The notes under the pieces are model-generated. The model saw only the letters and a list, made by a program, of their open reading frames with translations, did no database searches and was not told the origin of the DNA. DNA of 10,898 bases, from positions 1 through 10,898 of the forward strand of contig CAZQEN010000275.1 in the NCBI GenBank assembly GCA_964591605.1, in the 5' to 3' direction. Below, piece by piece: positions 1 through 8,943 of this stretch; position 1 is the first letter of the stretch; every line of letters begins with the position of its first letter. The DNA is from CAYLLT01 sp964591605. Lineage in GTDB: Bacteria > Planctomycetota > Phycisphaerae > UBA1845 > PWPN01. The position numbers were made by a program, and so were the translations under genes.

Positions 1-1173
<1,173 letters not shown>

Positions 1174-1315
1174 ACCGTTATTTCCCGGCTGCCGGCAGAC
1201 TCTCCGGCCCATGTGGCAGACCTGAAATCCCGGATTCCGGCCCTTGATTTCAGCTCTCGGCTTTCAGATCCCAGATCCCGGATCTGAGATCCCCCGACCG
1301 CGGCTTCCCATCGGA
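1174..1315 (-). repeat. coxB-coxA spacer with short GATC-rich inverted and tandem repeats
   Basis: The spacer between the coxB stop and the coxA start holds two inverted repeats. CTGAAATC (1222-1229) pairs with GATTTCAG (1246-1253) over 8 bp around a 16-nt loop. CAGATC (1272-1277) pairs with GATCTG (1281-1286) around a 3-nt loop. CAGATCC is also tandemly repeated from 1265 to 1278. No T-tract follows either stem, so neither looks like an intrinsic terminator. A role in mRNA processing or stability is inference only. Confidence 0.6.
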
Positions 1316-1957
1316 TCACTTCTTCTTCATCGCGAACGTCACTTCCGCGGTGACCCCCTTGCCCGACTCGATCTTCACCTCCCGGGCCGTCCGCGTGCCC
1401 AGGGATTCATGCCAGAACTCGATGACATACGTGCCCGGCGGCACGTTCTTGATCTCGAAGCTGCCGCTTTCGTCCGTCGTCGCGAAGAACGGGTGCGGCA
1501 TCACGAACGCATGCGACTGCATCCAGTTGTGCACGTCGCAGCGGATCTGGAAGTTCTCCGGCTTGCCCAGCTCGACGATCTTCTCCATGCCCTTCTGGGC
1601 CTGGCTGAAGTTGAACTGCTGGTTCAGCTTCGGGAAGCCGTGGATGTTGTGGTTGGTCGAGTCGTTGTTGACCACCTTGAGCGGCTGGCCGGCCATGATG
1701 CCGAACACATGCGGGTGGTACTCGCAGCCCTCCTGATTGAGCACGACCGGCTCCCCGGGGACCTCCCATTTCCCGTCTTTGGGCAGGCCGCTCTTGATCT
1801 GCACGAATACGTCGGCCAGACCCCCGTCCTTGACCTTGACGGACTGCGTCTCGAGCCCGGCCGGATGCGCCTTCTTGCAGTGGGCGTCCGCCTCAACCGA
1901 GACCTTCTTGGCCCTGGGCGGCGTGCCGTCAAAAAGGACCCGGCCTTTGATGACGCC
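1316..1957 (-). other. Cupredoxin-like tail domain of CoxB (amicyanin-type Cu ligand pattern)
   Basis: These are residues 326-538 of CoxB. The expected type 1 copper ligands are His428 in NHNIH and Cys465, His468 and Met471 in CDVHNWM. Amicyanin has PHNVH and Cys-X2-His-X2-Met with 39 residues between the first His and the Cys; here the distance is 37. Further conserved metal-capable residues are Cys352 and the CEYHPH stretch at 403-408. The domain is closely related to the separate protein encoded at 3057-3821. Copper binding is predicted from motifs and has not been shown. Confidence 0.8.
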
Positions 1958-2932
1958 CTCCTCCGCCAGCTCGCTGATCACCGGCTCGCCCGATCCAGGA
2001 GCCTTGGCCGGCTCCGCCGCCGGGGTCTCTTTCGCCTCGGTCTTCTCGGGCTCCTTCTTCTCCTCTTCGGGAGCTTCCTTCGGCTCTTCACTCGGTTCGG
2101 CTTCTTCGCCGATCAGATCCGCGATTTCGCTCATGCGTTCCTTGAGCCAGGCGCTGTAGTCCTCCTGCGACATCACGACCATTTCGCCGCGCATCGTGTA
2201 ATGCTGCGGGCCGCACAGCTCGGCGCAGGCCAGGTCGTAGCGCCCCACCCGCGTCGGCGTGAACCACAGGTCCCCACGCAGCCCCGGAACGGCGTCCAGC
2301 TTCATCCGCACGTTCGGCAGGAAGAAACTGTGCAGCACGTCCTTGGACATCAGGTGAACGCGCACCGGCTTGTCGACGGGGACGTAGAACGTGCCGATGA
2401 TCGGCGACTTCTCCTGGTCGCTCATATCGAACGTCCCGATGTCGTCCCGCGTTCCGAACTTGCCATCCTTGCCGGGGTATCGGAAGTTCCACTGGAACTG
2501 CTGGGCCAGCACCTCGATGTCGGTGGCCTCGACCTCGGGGCCGGGCTTGTTCATCCGGAGCTGGCCCCACGCGCGGATGCTCAGGATGCCCATCACCACC
2601 AGGATGACCGCCGGTGTGACCGTCCAGATCATCTCCGCCTGGTGGTTTCCGTGAATGAACGTCGCCCGCCGTCCCTCGCGATGACGGTATTTGATGAGAA
2701 ACAGGGTCATCACCACGAAGACCGCGACCATCGTCACGCTGGTGACCACGAAGATCACGCTGAACATGGTGTCAACAAGCCTGCTCTCGGCCGCTGCCTG
2801 CACCGGGAGCCACCAGTTGTCGTGCGTAACGACGCCGCCCTCGGGCACCTGGCCCCACGCCGGCGCAGCCGCCAGCACAAGTGCCCCAAGGGCGAGCAGA
2901 CCCTTCCACCTGTTTGCGATCTTCACGATCAT
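1316..2932 (-). CDS. coxB: Cytochrome c oxidase subunit II fused to a C-terminal cupredoxin-like domain
   Basis: This is the electron-entry subunit of the oxidase. The order of parts in 538 residues is: signal peptide (1-27, ending AWG-Q), two membrane helices (about 55-80 and 101-120), a periplasmic CuA domain (about 135-265), a Glu/Lys/Pro-rich linker (about 275-317) and an extra domain (326-538). The CuA ligands are all present: His201, Cys236, Glu238, Cys240, His244 and Met247, with exactly the spacing of bovine subunit II. The extra domain has NHNIH (His428) and CDVHNWM (Cys465, His468, Met471), the ligand spacing of amicyanin, followed by a carboxypeptidase-regulatory-like strand pattern ending NVPPGTY. 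It contains no CXXCH, so this is not a caa3-type tail. AGGAAG lies 9 nt before the ATG. A GTG two codons further in (2926) has GGGAG 6 nt upstream and is an equally good start. Typical subunit II proteins are only about 250-350 residues long. Confidence 0.96.
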   Translation of the reverse strand: MIVKIANRWKGLLALGALVLAAAPAWGQVPEGGVVTHDNWWLPVQAAAESRLVDTMFSVIFVVTSVTMVAVFVVMTLFLIKYRHREGRRATFIHGNHQAEMIWTVTPAVILVVMGILSIRAWGQLRMNKPGPEVEATDIEVLAQQFQWNFRYPGKDGKFGTRDDIGTFDMSDQEKSPIIGTFYVPVDKPVRVHLMSKDVLHSFFLPNVRMKLDAVPGLRGDLWFTPTRVGRYDLACAELCGPQHYTMRGEMVVMSQEDYSAWLKERMSEIADLIGEEAEPSEEPKEAPEEEKKEPEKTEAKETPAAEPAKAPGSGEPVISELAEEGVIKGRVLFDGTPPRAKKVSVEADAHCKKAHPAGLETQSVKVKDGGLADVFVQIKSGLPKDGKWEVPGEPVVLNQEGCEYHPHVFGIMAGQPLKVVNNDSTNHNIHGFPKLNQQFNFSQAQKGMEKIVELGKPENFQIRCDVHNWMQSHAFVMPHPFFATTDESGSFEIKNVPPGTYVIEFWHESLGTRTAREVKIESGKGVTAEVTFAMKKK

Positions 2933-2947
2933 CTCCCGCAGCTTCCT
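2933..2947 (-). promoter_or_regulatory. Two overlapping ribosome-binding options for coxB
   Basis: AGGAAG (2942-2947) is 9 nt from the ATG at 2932. GGGAG (2933-2937) touches that ATG but is 6 nt from the in-frame GTG at 2926. The two starts differ by two residues and do not change the signal peptide. Confidence 0.5.
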
Positions 2948-2978
2948 GTGGCCGGGCGAACCGCGGCTCCTGCACCCG

Positions 2979-3038
2979 CGGCATCGCCGGGATGCCGACT
3001 TCTCACGGCTCGTGCCGCCTCAGCGCGGCGCAGAGCCG
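2979..3038 (-). repeat. Hairpins in the spacer between the cupredoxin gene and coxB
   Basis: The 124-bp spacer holds two structures. CGGCATC (2979-2985) pairs with GATGCCG (2991-2997) over 7 bp around a 5-nt loop. A two-tier stem is formed by CGGCTC (3006-3011) with GAGCCG (3033-3038), enclosing GCCGC (3014-3018) with GCGGC (3025-3029). Neither is followed by a T-tract on the minus strand, so readthrough into coxB is expected. Confidence 0.55.
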
Positions 3039-3056
3039 CCGCCCGCCCCCGCTCGC

Positions 3057-3821
3057 TCACTTCTTGGCCGGTGCGGCCGGCTTCTTCGCCGAGAACTTGG
3101 CTTCCGCCGTTGCCGGCTTGCCCGCTTCGACCTTCACGCCCTTGACCGTCTTGGTCCCCAGCGTCTCGTGCCAGAACTCCACGTCGTACGTCCCGGGGGG
3201 GACGTCCTTGATCTCGAACTTGCCCTCGGCATCCGACACGCAGAAGAACGGATGCGTCATCACGAACGCATGGGCGTTCATCCAGTTGTGCACGTCGCAC
3301 TTGATCGGGAAATCCTCAGCCTTGGTGAGCTCTACGAGCTTCTCCATTCCCTTCTGCGCCTGGCTGAAGTTGAACTGTGAATTCTTCTTGGGAAAGCCGT
3401 GGATGTTGTGGTTCGTCGAGTCGCTGTTGGTCACCTTGAGCGGCTGGCCGACCATGATCCCGAACACGTGCGGATGGTACTCGCAGCCTTTCTGATCGAG
3501 CTGCACCGGCCTGGGCTTGCCGTCCTCGCCCTTGGGAACCTCCCACTTCTTGTCCTTGGGCAGGGTGCTTTCCTTGATCTGCACGAACACGTCGGCCAGG
3601 CCGCCATCCTTGACGTTGACCTTCTGAAGGTCGATCCCCTTGGGATGCGCCTTCGCGCAGTGCGCGTCCGCCGCCACCGGCATGTTCCGCGGCTTGGGCG
3701 GCGTGCCTTCAAACTCGACTTTCCCCTTGATGCTGCCCTCGTCCGCCGCCAGCACGACCGCGGCGGTGAACCCCAGCACCACACCTGAAACCACCCACCG
3801 GCTCCACATGGAAGTCGTCAT
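3057..3821 (-). CDS. Secreted cupredoxin-like / carboxypeptidase-regulatory-like protein
   Basis: This is probably a periplasmic copper electron carrier of 254 residues. A signal peptide (1 to about 25, VVLGFTAAVVLAA) precedes one domain that matches the CoxB tail over its whole length. The copper ligand pattern is His138 in NHNIH and Cys175, His178 and Met181 in CDVHNWM, as in amicyanin. Cys55, CEYHPH (113-118) and Cys194 are further metal-capable residues; Cys194 is Ala in the CoxB copy. The C-terminal part reads KFEIKDVPPGTY, a carboxypeptidase-regulatory-like signature, and ends in a Lys/Ala/Pro tail. The frame opens 43 codons earlier, but the ATG at 3821 has AAGGAGA 7 nt upstream and starts the signal peptide directly. 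There is no lipobox Cys, so it should be soluble after cleavage. Its place between the octahaem cytochrome and coxB suggests a role as electron shuttle for this oxidase (inference). Related proteins are sometimes annotated as methylamine utilization proteins; no mau genes are seen here. Confidence 0.88.
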   Translation of the reverse strand: MTTSMWSRWVVSGVVLGFTAAVVLAADEGSIKGKVEFEGTPPKPRNMPVAADAHCAKAHPKGIDLQKVNVKDGGLADVFVQIKESTLPKDKKWEVPKGEDGKPRPVQLDQKGCEYHPHVFGIMVGQPLKVTNSDSTNHNIHGFPKKNSQFNFSQAQKGMEKLVELTKAEDFPIKCDVHNWMNAHAFVMTHPFFCVSDAEGKFEIKDVPPGTYDVEFWHETLGTKTVKGVKVEAGKPATAEAKFSAKKPAAPAKK

Positions 3822-3828
3822 CTGAGCA

Positions 3829-3835
3829 TCTCCTT
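3829..3835 (-). promoter_or_regulatory. Ribosome-binding site AAGGAGA that fixes the cupredoxin start
   Basis: AAGGAGA lies 7 nt upstream of the ATG at 3821. It is the best Shine-Dalgarno match in the window and favours this start over the longer open frame from 3950, whose first 43 residues look non-coding. Confidence 0.85.
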
Positions 3836-3900
3836 GTTGCCGTGAGCCGCCGTCTCCGGCCGGGGCGGCCCGATTCCCGTTCAAACGCTCGATCTTTCGC

Positions 3901-3934
3901 GGCAGGCAGGGCGGACCGGAGCCGCCCTGGTGCC
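3901..3934 (-). repeat. Hairpin just downstream of the octahaem cytochrome gene
   Basis: CAGGGCGG (3907-3914) pairs with CCGCCCTG (3922-3929) over 8 bp around a 7-nt loop. GGCA (3901-3904) with TGCC (3931-3934) extends the stem beyond a small internal loop. It starts 13 nt after the stop codon of the giant gene. No run of T follows, so it is a weak terminator candidate at best. It could instead set different transcript levels for the giant cytochrome and the genes after it. Confidence 0.55.
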
Positions 3935-3946
3935 TCTGATAGACTC

Positions 3947-6900
3947 TCAATTCTCCGCCGGGGCGCTTCCCGCCGGGCCGGCCGCCTCCGGGGCTGGCGA
4001 TGAGCCGGCCTCACCGGCCGGCGGCTCCTGTGCCGCAGGCTCGGTGCTGCCCTCTGCAGGCTCAGAGCCGGACTCGCCGGTGGCCGGCTCGCTCGCCGCC
4101 GGCTCCGGCGGCATCACCTTGTCCACCCGACGCTCGCCCGCGTCGTACAGATAGCTGATCAGCGCCTCGATCTGACCGGCGCCGTCATCAACCAGAGCCT
4201 TGTCGTGGAACTTCGCCTCGACCCCGGTCTTCGCCTCCGCCGGATAATCGGCGAACGCGCTGACCCGGTCGCTCTGCCCGAACACGTTGGGCATCTTCGT
4301 CCCCGGCTGCAGCCGCTGGGGCGACTCCAGCCACGCGCTCACCCAGTCACGCCGCAGACGCTTGTGAGCGAGCTGCAGATTCGGCGCGGTCGGCGACGCA
4401 TTCGCACCTGGAAATGCGGGGTCGCCGAACACGTGACACGCCAGGCACTTGAGCTCGGTAAAAATCACCTCGCCGTCGTGCACCACCTCTCCGGACGCCA
4501 CGACCGGCGGCTCGGGGAACGGATAACTGACGCTGTAGAGCTTTTTCAGAGCGCTCGCATCGTTATAGATCTTCTGAAACGTCGAGCCCAGTTCTTCCGG
4601 ACTGTTTGTCGCCGGATCGACCGCGCTGGCCGTCACCAGACGGTTTTCCACCGCGTAATCCCGCAGTGCCGCCGCCGTCGCCGCCAGCGACTCCTGCTGA
4701 TGCCAGTCGGCCCCGGGTGGAGCACCGCCTTCTGCGCCCTGCTTGTCCCCTGCGTCGCCCGCACCGCCCGCTCCGGCCCCGCGGTCCGCCGACGCGATGT
4801 TTACCCCCGCTCGCTTGCGGGCCTCATCCACGTACCGGTCCACCGGCGCCAGATGGGCCGCCAGCCACTTCGACTCGTGCTCGCTGAGCCCGAAGAAATA
4901 CTCGACCAGTTGCGTCGACTGTTCCTGCGTCAGATGGAAACTGGGCATCCGGATACGCAGCCACGGCCGGAGCATCTCGACGTTGTTCAGGAACCCAAAC
5001 AGCCAGTCGGACTGGATCTTGGCGCCCTGCCCGCGCAGCCACGGCGGGGCGTTGATCTCGTCGAACACCCGCTCGCCCGCCTCCTCCAACTGGAAATACT
5101 GGTGCACCACCGCCGCGTTGCCGTCGATCTTGTGACATGCGACGCAGTTGAGCTCCCGCGCCAGGTTCCGCCCCCGCGCCAGCTTCCCGGCCGGCCCCCC
5201 ATAGTTCGCCTGCAGCGACGGATTCACCCGCGCCGGACGCCGCGACAGCAGGAACGTCACAATCGCATCCGTCTGCCGGTCATTCAGGAAGAAATTCGGC
5301 ATCTTGAGCTTGTCGTAGGGGCCTTTGGCCTTCTTGCGGTCCCAGATGCGCGGATTCCGCACCTTGTGCCATGCAAACGAAGCCAGCGTGTGCTCCACGT
5401 CCTCCGGCGGATTGCTGTGCGCCCAGCGGATCAGCTTCTCGCGGTTCTCGGGATACAGATTCAGGAACAGCGGGTCTTTCTCCCGCTCTTCCCGGAAGTG
5501 CGGATCGAAGAACGCGAAATCGAGCTGGGTCAACTGCTTTTCGCCCCACTGGGTCAGTTCGGTACCCGGGCGGGCCGCGGTCTCGTATCCCCGGATCTGG
5601 TGGCAGGCGTAGCACCCGTAGTGCCCGATCATCTTGTCGCCCAGAAACACCCACCGCCGCTGCTCGAGGTTCAGACCCTCGATCCGCGTCCGGGCCTCCT
5701 CCTCGCCCAGCGAGCGCGTCAGCTTGCTGACGAGCTGGCCGGTCAGCTCGCCGCCCTCGTCGTTGAGGATCGACTGTGCCCGGGCCCCGGAATTGAGCCC
5801 CCCCAGCAGCGTCTTGATCAGTTCGTCGCGCTGGGCCGCCAGACGGCCGGCCTGCCCCGCGTCGGCATCGAACGGCGTGGTGGAAAACTCCTCGTTATCC
5901 TTGAGCCCGGCCAGATAGACGGCCAGATCGAGCGCCTCATCGGCGTCCACCTTCCGGCCCGTCGGCTCCCCCGACTCCATGTCGATCTCGGGGAACTCGC
6001 CGCGGGCCAGGCGCAGCCGCGGCATCTTCGTGTATTCCGAGTAGTGCCGCGGATTCTTCAACCAGTCATACAGCCACCGAACACCACTTTCATAGTCCTG
6101 AAACTTCGTGCCGATGGAAGAGAGCTCCGGGGCAAAACGCGTGAAGACCGGCCCGCCGTGGATATCATCCGGCTTGAACAGCGTGTCATACGCGTTCCTG
6201 AAGTTCGTCATCGCGTACTCGGCGCGGTCCAGGTGGCCCATCGCCCCGTAGATCTCCTGCGCGGCCGTGCCGATCGCCTCGAGCACGTCGTCCCCCAGGG
6301 CCAGCGCCTCGCGGTCCTCCTCGGTCAGTTCCACCTGCGGCGCCGGATGGGCATTCTGGAGCAGCGCCTCACAGGCGCGCGTCAACGCCGCCGATCCGTC
6401 ATAGTGGACCCCCGCCAGCTTCGGCGTCTCCTTCTCCCCGCGCGGTTTCTTCTTCGCATGGGCGGCGCGCTCTTTCGCACCACCGTGCGATCCTGCCCCG
6501 TGGCCCGCCGCCTGCGTCAGCGGAGCGCTGAACGACTCCCGGAAGATCTCGATCAGCCGGGCCAGCGGCAGCTCACCCTCCTCCAGCGAGACCGCCAGCT
6601 TCTCCTCGATGCCCTCGATCTCCCCCAGCTTGACCTCCGACGGATCCTTGCCCTCCTGACGCGCCGCCTGCAGGGCCTCCGCCTTGATCAGCCGGGCCTT
6701 GCCCTCCTGGACGCCGTGCACCAGGGTCTCGAGCCTGGCCCGCAGATCACCCACGATCCACTGCTCGCCCAGCGCCTGTTCCGACGCCACGTTCGTTTCA
6801 TTGTTCGGCCGATACGCCAGGTTGGCGTGGCACGCCAGGCATCCCACCGCGCCGAACAACCGGCGGCCGCGATCCCGCGCTGCCTTGACCGCCTCCGAAT

Positions 6901-8911
6901 TCTCATCCTTGAGCGGCTCCCACAGATCCGCTGGCAGCTCCTCCCGCTCATAGCCGTTGCTGACCCGCAGGAGGTACTCCGTCATCGCCACCACTTCCGC
7001 CCGCGTCCGCAGCGCTGGATCGGTATCGCCGCCCGCCCGCTCCGACTGCGCGTCGTTGTTCTCCTGCTCGAAGAAGTGCGGCATCAGCGTCGAGGGACGA
7101 TAGTCCGCGGGGAAGTGGATCCAGTTCTGCACAAACCCGCGGGTGGTCTTCTCCGCCAGGTGGCTCAGATCAGGGCCCACCTTCCGCGAATCCGCAAACT
7201 GCTCGACCAGATGGCAGTTGATGCACCCCAGCGTCGTGAAGAGCATCTGCCCTTCGTTGATCGTTTGGGCCGCCGGCCGTCCGTTGTACGTCGCGATGTC
7301 CGCCACCTGAGAGTGGCACTTCGTGCAGCCCGCCTCGGAGTATTTGGGCACGTACATCGGGCGGGTCCAGTGATGCTCGGCCGTCTCGAAATCGATCTCC
7401 GGCACCAGCCCGCCCGTCCGCACGTAGTACTTGCTCTCCCACTCCCTGCGCTCCTCGTGGGATCTGGGCGTGTGAGCGGCCAGAACGAAGTCGGTCTCCT
7501 CCCCGTTCCCCTCGTGGCACACCACGCAGCCCATCCGGCTCATCGGATGCGGCGAATCAGGTGAGATGTACAGCTCCAGGTCCGGATGCGCCAGCAGCGG
7601 CTGATCAAACTCAAGCTGCCTCTCCCCGCGGCGGGCCTGGTAGATGTTCACCTGCTCGACGAGCTGCCCGAAGAACCGGTCCTGCTGGGCCCGGCTCAGC
7701 GTCCGCCATCCGATCGCCACCGATCCGGGCTGCAGATCCGCCCGCCCGTCCACCGTGGGCTGCGCCAGCGGCGGCTCTCCCGTCCGCTTGAACTCCTCAT
7801 TCGCCCCGATGATCGCCCGTTCGAGCCGCCGGGCCAGGTTTTCCTTCGTGAACGACTTGTCATCGATCGCCACGTGGCACGTCATGCAGCGGTCGGTCGC
7901 ATAGCTCTGCAGGAAGTTCAGCTCCACCCGCACGTCCGGCAGAACCACCTGCTTGATCTCGTGACGCCCGGGCGTGCCCTTCGGAGCGGCGAAATCGAGC
8001 AGCGGCAGATTGAAGATCCCCCGGCTGAGCGTGTCGGAAAGCTCCCGGTATCGCTTCTCGGCGTCGTTGCGCTGCTTCTCCAGCCGCGCCAGGGCACGCT
8101 GCGCCTCCGTGACCGGCGCCTCCAGTGCCTTCTGCTGATCCTCGATCGCACGCCGCTCGTCGGCCAGGGAGTCGAACCGGAGCTTCGCCTCCTGGAACCG
8201 CGCGGTCATCGCCTCCAGCCGGGCCTTCGCCTCACGCGTCGCGGGATGCGATTCGCCCTGCAGCCCCTTCTCGTGCTCGTAGGCCGCTTCCAGAACACCC
8301 TTGTCGCTCTTGAGGTTCTTGAACAGCAGCTCGGCTCGCGAATACTCTCCGAGGATCTGATAAGATCGTTTCGCCAGCCTCGATGCGTTGAACCAGTCCA
8401 GGAGCTGGGCCAGTTGCCCGCAGAACGCCCGGTCGCCCAGCCGCCCCGCCAGCGCCGACGCGTCCGGCCGGGCGATCTGCTGGTCGATCCAGTTGCCCAG
8501 GGCCTCGTCGAGCTTCCGCGCCCGCGCCGCGTACGCATCCTTCATCGGCCCGCTGATCTGTTCGATGATCTCCCGGGCCAGGCCCGCCGGCTCGGGCTTG
8601 CTTTCAGAGCGCAGCGCGTCCGCCAGCCGCGCCGTCGTCGCCTGCTGCGCGGCGAGGCGCTTCTGTGCCTGATCCACCGCCCCCCGGGCGGCCGCCAGCT
8701 CGCCCAGCGCCTCGGGCGTCTGCTGGTTCAGCACCTCAAAGTGGGCCAGGCTCCGCTGCGTCTCGAAATAGTCTTCCTGGAACTGTCGCCACGGGCGGGC
8801 GTAGTCCACCTTCACCATCCATACAATGCTGGCGAGTAGAGCAACGCTGGATACGGCAAAGGCAATGCTCACCTTGCGCGTATCCCAGAAGGTTTCTGTT
8901 GGAACGGGCAT
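3947..8911 (-). CDS. Giant membrane-anchored octahaem cytochrome c (1654 aa)
   Basis: A single uninterrupted frame encodes a periplasmic multihaem electron-transfer protein. An uncleaved N-terminal helix (about 14-35) anchors it. Regions with heptad-like charge patterns (about 50-105 and 190-295) suggest coiled coils. Eight CXXCH haem motifs start at residues 342, 462, 529, 563, 691, 1100, 1256 and 1489. Five MP motifs at Met610, Met963, Met1204, Met1322 and Met1540 follow haems 4 to 8, giving five class I-like cytochrome modules. Haems 1 to 3 lack such a Met and are probably bis-His or otherwise ligated. Haem 5 is separated from its Met by a long insert with a His/Lys-rich stretch (804-824). 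A Gly/Ala/Asp linker (1377-1401) precedes the last module, and the tail from 1601 is Pro/Ala/Glu/Ser low complexity. The ATG at 8911 has only a weak AAGAG ribosome site. I recognise no named family for the whole protein. Its place upstream of the cupredoxin and oxidase genes suggests that it feeds electrons to the oxidase (inference). Confidence 0.93.
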   Translation of the reverse strand: MPVPTETFWDTRKVSIAFAVSSVALLASIVWMVKVDYARPWRQFQEDYFETQRSLAHFEVLNQQTPEALGELAAARGAVDQAQKRLAAQQATTARLADALRSESKPEPAGLAREIIEQISGPMKDAYAARARKLDEALGNWIDQQIARPDASALAGRLGDRAFCGQLAQLLDWFNASRLAKRSYQILGEYSRAELLFKNLKSDKGVLEAAYEHEKGLQGESHPATREAKARLEAMTARFQEAKLRFDSLADERRAIEDQQKALEAPVTEAQRALARLEKQRNDAEKRYRELSDTLSRGIFNLPLLDFAAPKGTPGRHEIKQVVLPDVRVELNFLQSYATDRCMTCHVAIDDKSFTKENLARRLERAIIGANEEFKRTGEPPLAQPTVDGRADLQPGSVAIGWRTLSRAQQDRFFGQLVEQVNIYQARRGERQLEFDQPLLAHPDLELYISPDSPHPMSRMGCVVCHEGNGEETDFVLAAHTPRSHEERREWESKYYVRTGGLVPEIDFETAEHHWTRPMYVPKYSEAGCTKCHSQVADIATYNGRPAAQTINEGQMLFTTLGCINCHLVEQFADSRKVGPDLSHLAEKTTRGFVQNWIHFPADYRPSTLMPHFFEQENNDAQSERAGGDTDPALRTRAEVVAMTEYLLRVSNGYEREELPADLWEPLKDENSEAVKAARDRGRRLFGAVGCLACHANLAYRPNNETNVASEQALGEQWIVGDLRARLETLVHGVQEGKARLIKAEALQAARQEGKDPSEVKLGEIEGIEEKLAVSLEEGELPLARLIEIFRESFSAPLTQAAGHGAGSHGGAKERAAHAKKKPRGEKETPKLAGVHYDGSAALTRACEALLQNAHPAPQVELTEEDREALALGDDVLEAIGTAAQEIYGAMGHLDRAEYAMTNFRNAYDTLFKPDDIHGGPVFTRFAPELSSIGTKFQDYESGVRWLYDWLKNPRHYSEYTKMPRLRLARGEFPEIDMESGEPTGRKVDADEALDLAVYLAGLKDNEEFSTTPFDADAGQAGRLAAQRDELIKTLLGGLNSGARAQSILNDEGGELTGQLVSKLTRSLGEEEARTRIEGLNLEQRRWVFLGDKMIGHYGCYACHQIRGYETAARPGTELTQWGEKQLTQLDFAFFDPHFREEREKDPLFLNLYPENREKLIRWAHSNPPEDVEHTLASFAWHKVRNPRIWDRKKAKGPYDKLKMPNFFLNDRQTDAIVTFLLSRRPARVNPSLQANYGGPAGKLARGRNLARELNCVACHKIDGNAAVVHQYFQLEEAGERVFDEINAPPWLRGQGAKIQSDWLFGFLNNVEMLRPWLRIRMPSFHLTQEQSTQLVEYFFGLSEHESKWLAAHLAPVDRYVDEARKRAGVNIASADRGAGAGGAGDAGDKQGAEGGAPPGADWHQQESLAATAAALRDYAVENRLVTASAVDPATNSPEELGSTFQKIYNDASALKKLYSVSYPFPEPPVVASGEVVHDGEVIFTELKCLACHVFGDPAFPGANASPTAPNLQLAHKRLRRDWVSAWLESPQRLQPGTKMPNVFGQSDRVSAFADYPAEAKTGVEAKFHDKALVDDGAGQIEALISYLYDAGERRVDKVMPPEPAASEPATGESGSEPAEGSTEPAAQEPPAGEAGSSPAPEAAGPAGSAPAEN

Positions 8912-8943
8912 CTGCGGCTCTTGTCATCCGCCGGAGAAGGCTG

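Noticed and set aside
1316..1957. A haem c attachment site in the CoxB tail, as in caa3 oxidases
   Set aside because: No CXXCH is present; the Cys residues occur as AHCKKAH, GCEYHPH and CDVH.
1244..3145. Plus-strand open frame of 633 codons opposite coxB
   Set aside because: Low-complexity Arg/Leu/His composition, spanning gene boundaries of the certain minus-strand genes; an antisense shadow.
3822..3950. N-terminal extension of the cupredoxin gene to 3950
   Set aside because: It would overlap the end of the octahaem gene and place 43 residues before a good signal peptide; AAGGAGA supports 3821.
4205..7564. Very long plus-strand open frame (1119 codons) opposite the octahaem gene
   Set aside because: The translation is Arg/Leu/Pro/His-rich with no domain. 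It arises from the G+C-rich third codon positions of the real minus-strand gene, which has eight haem motifs.
7586..8839. Plus-strand open frame of 417 codons opposite the N-terminal part of the octahaem gene
   Set aside because: Same shadow composition and no recognisable motif.
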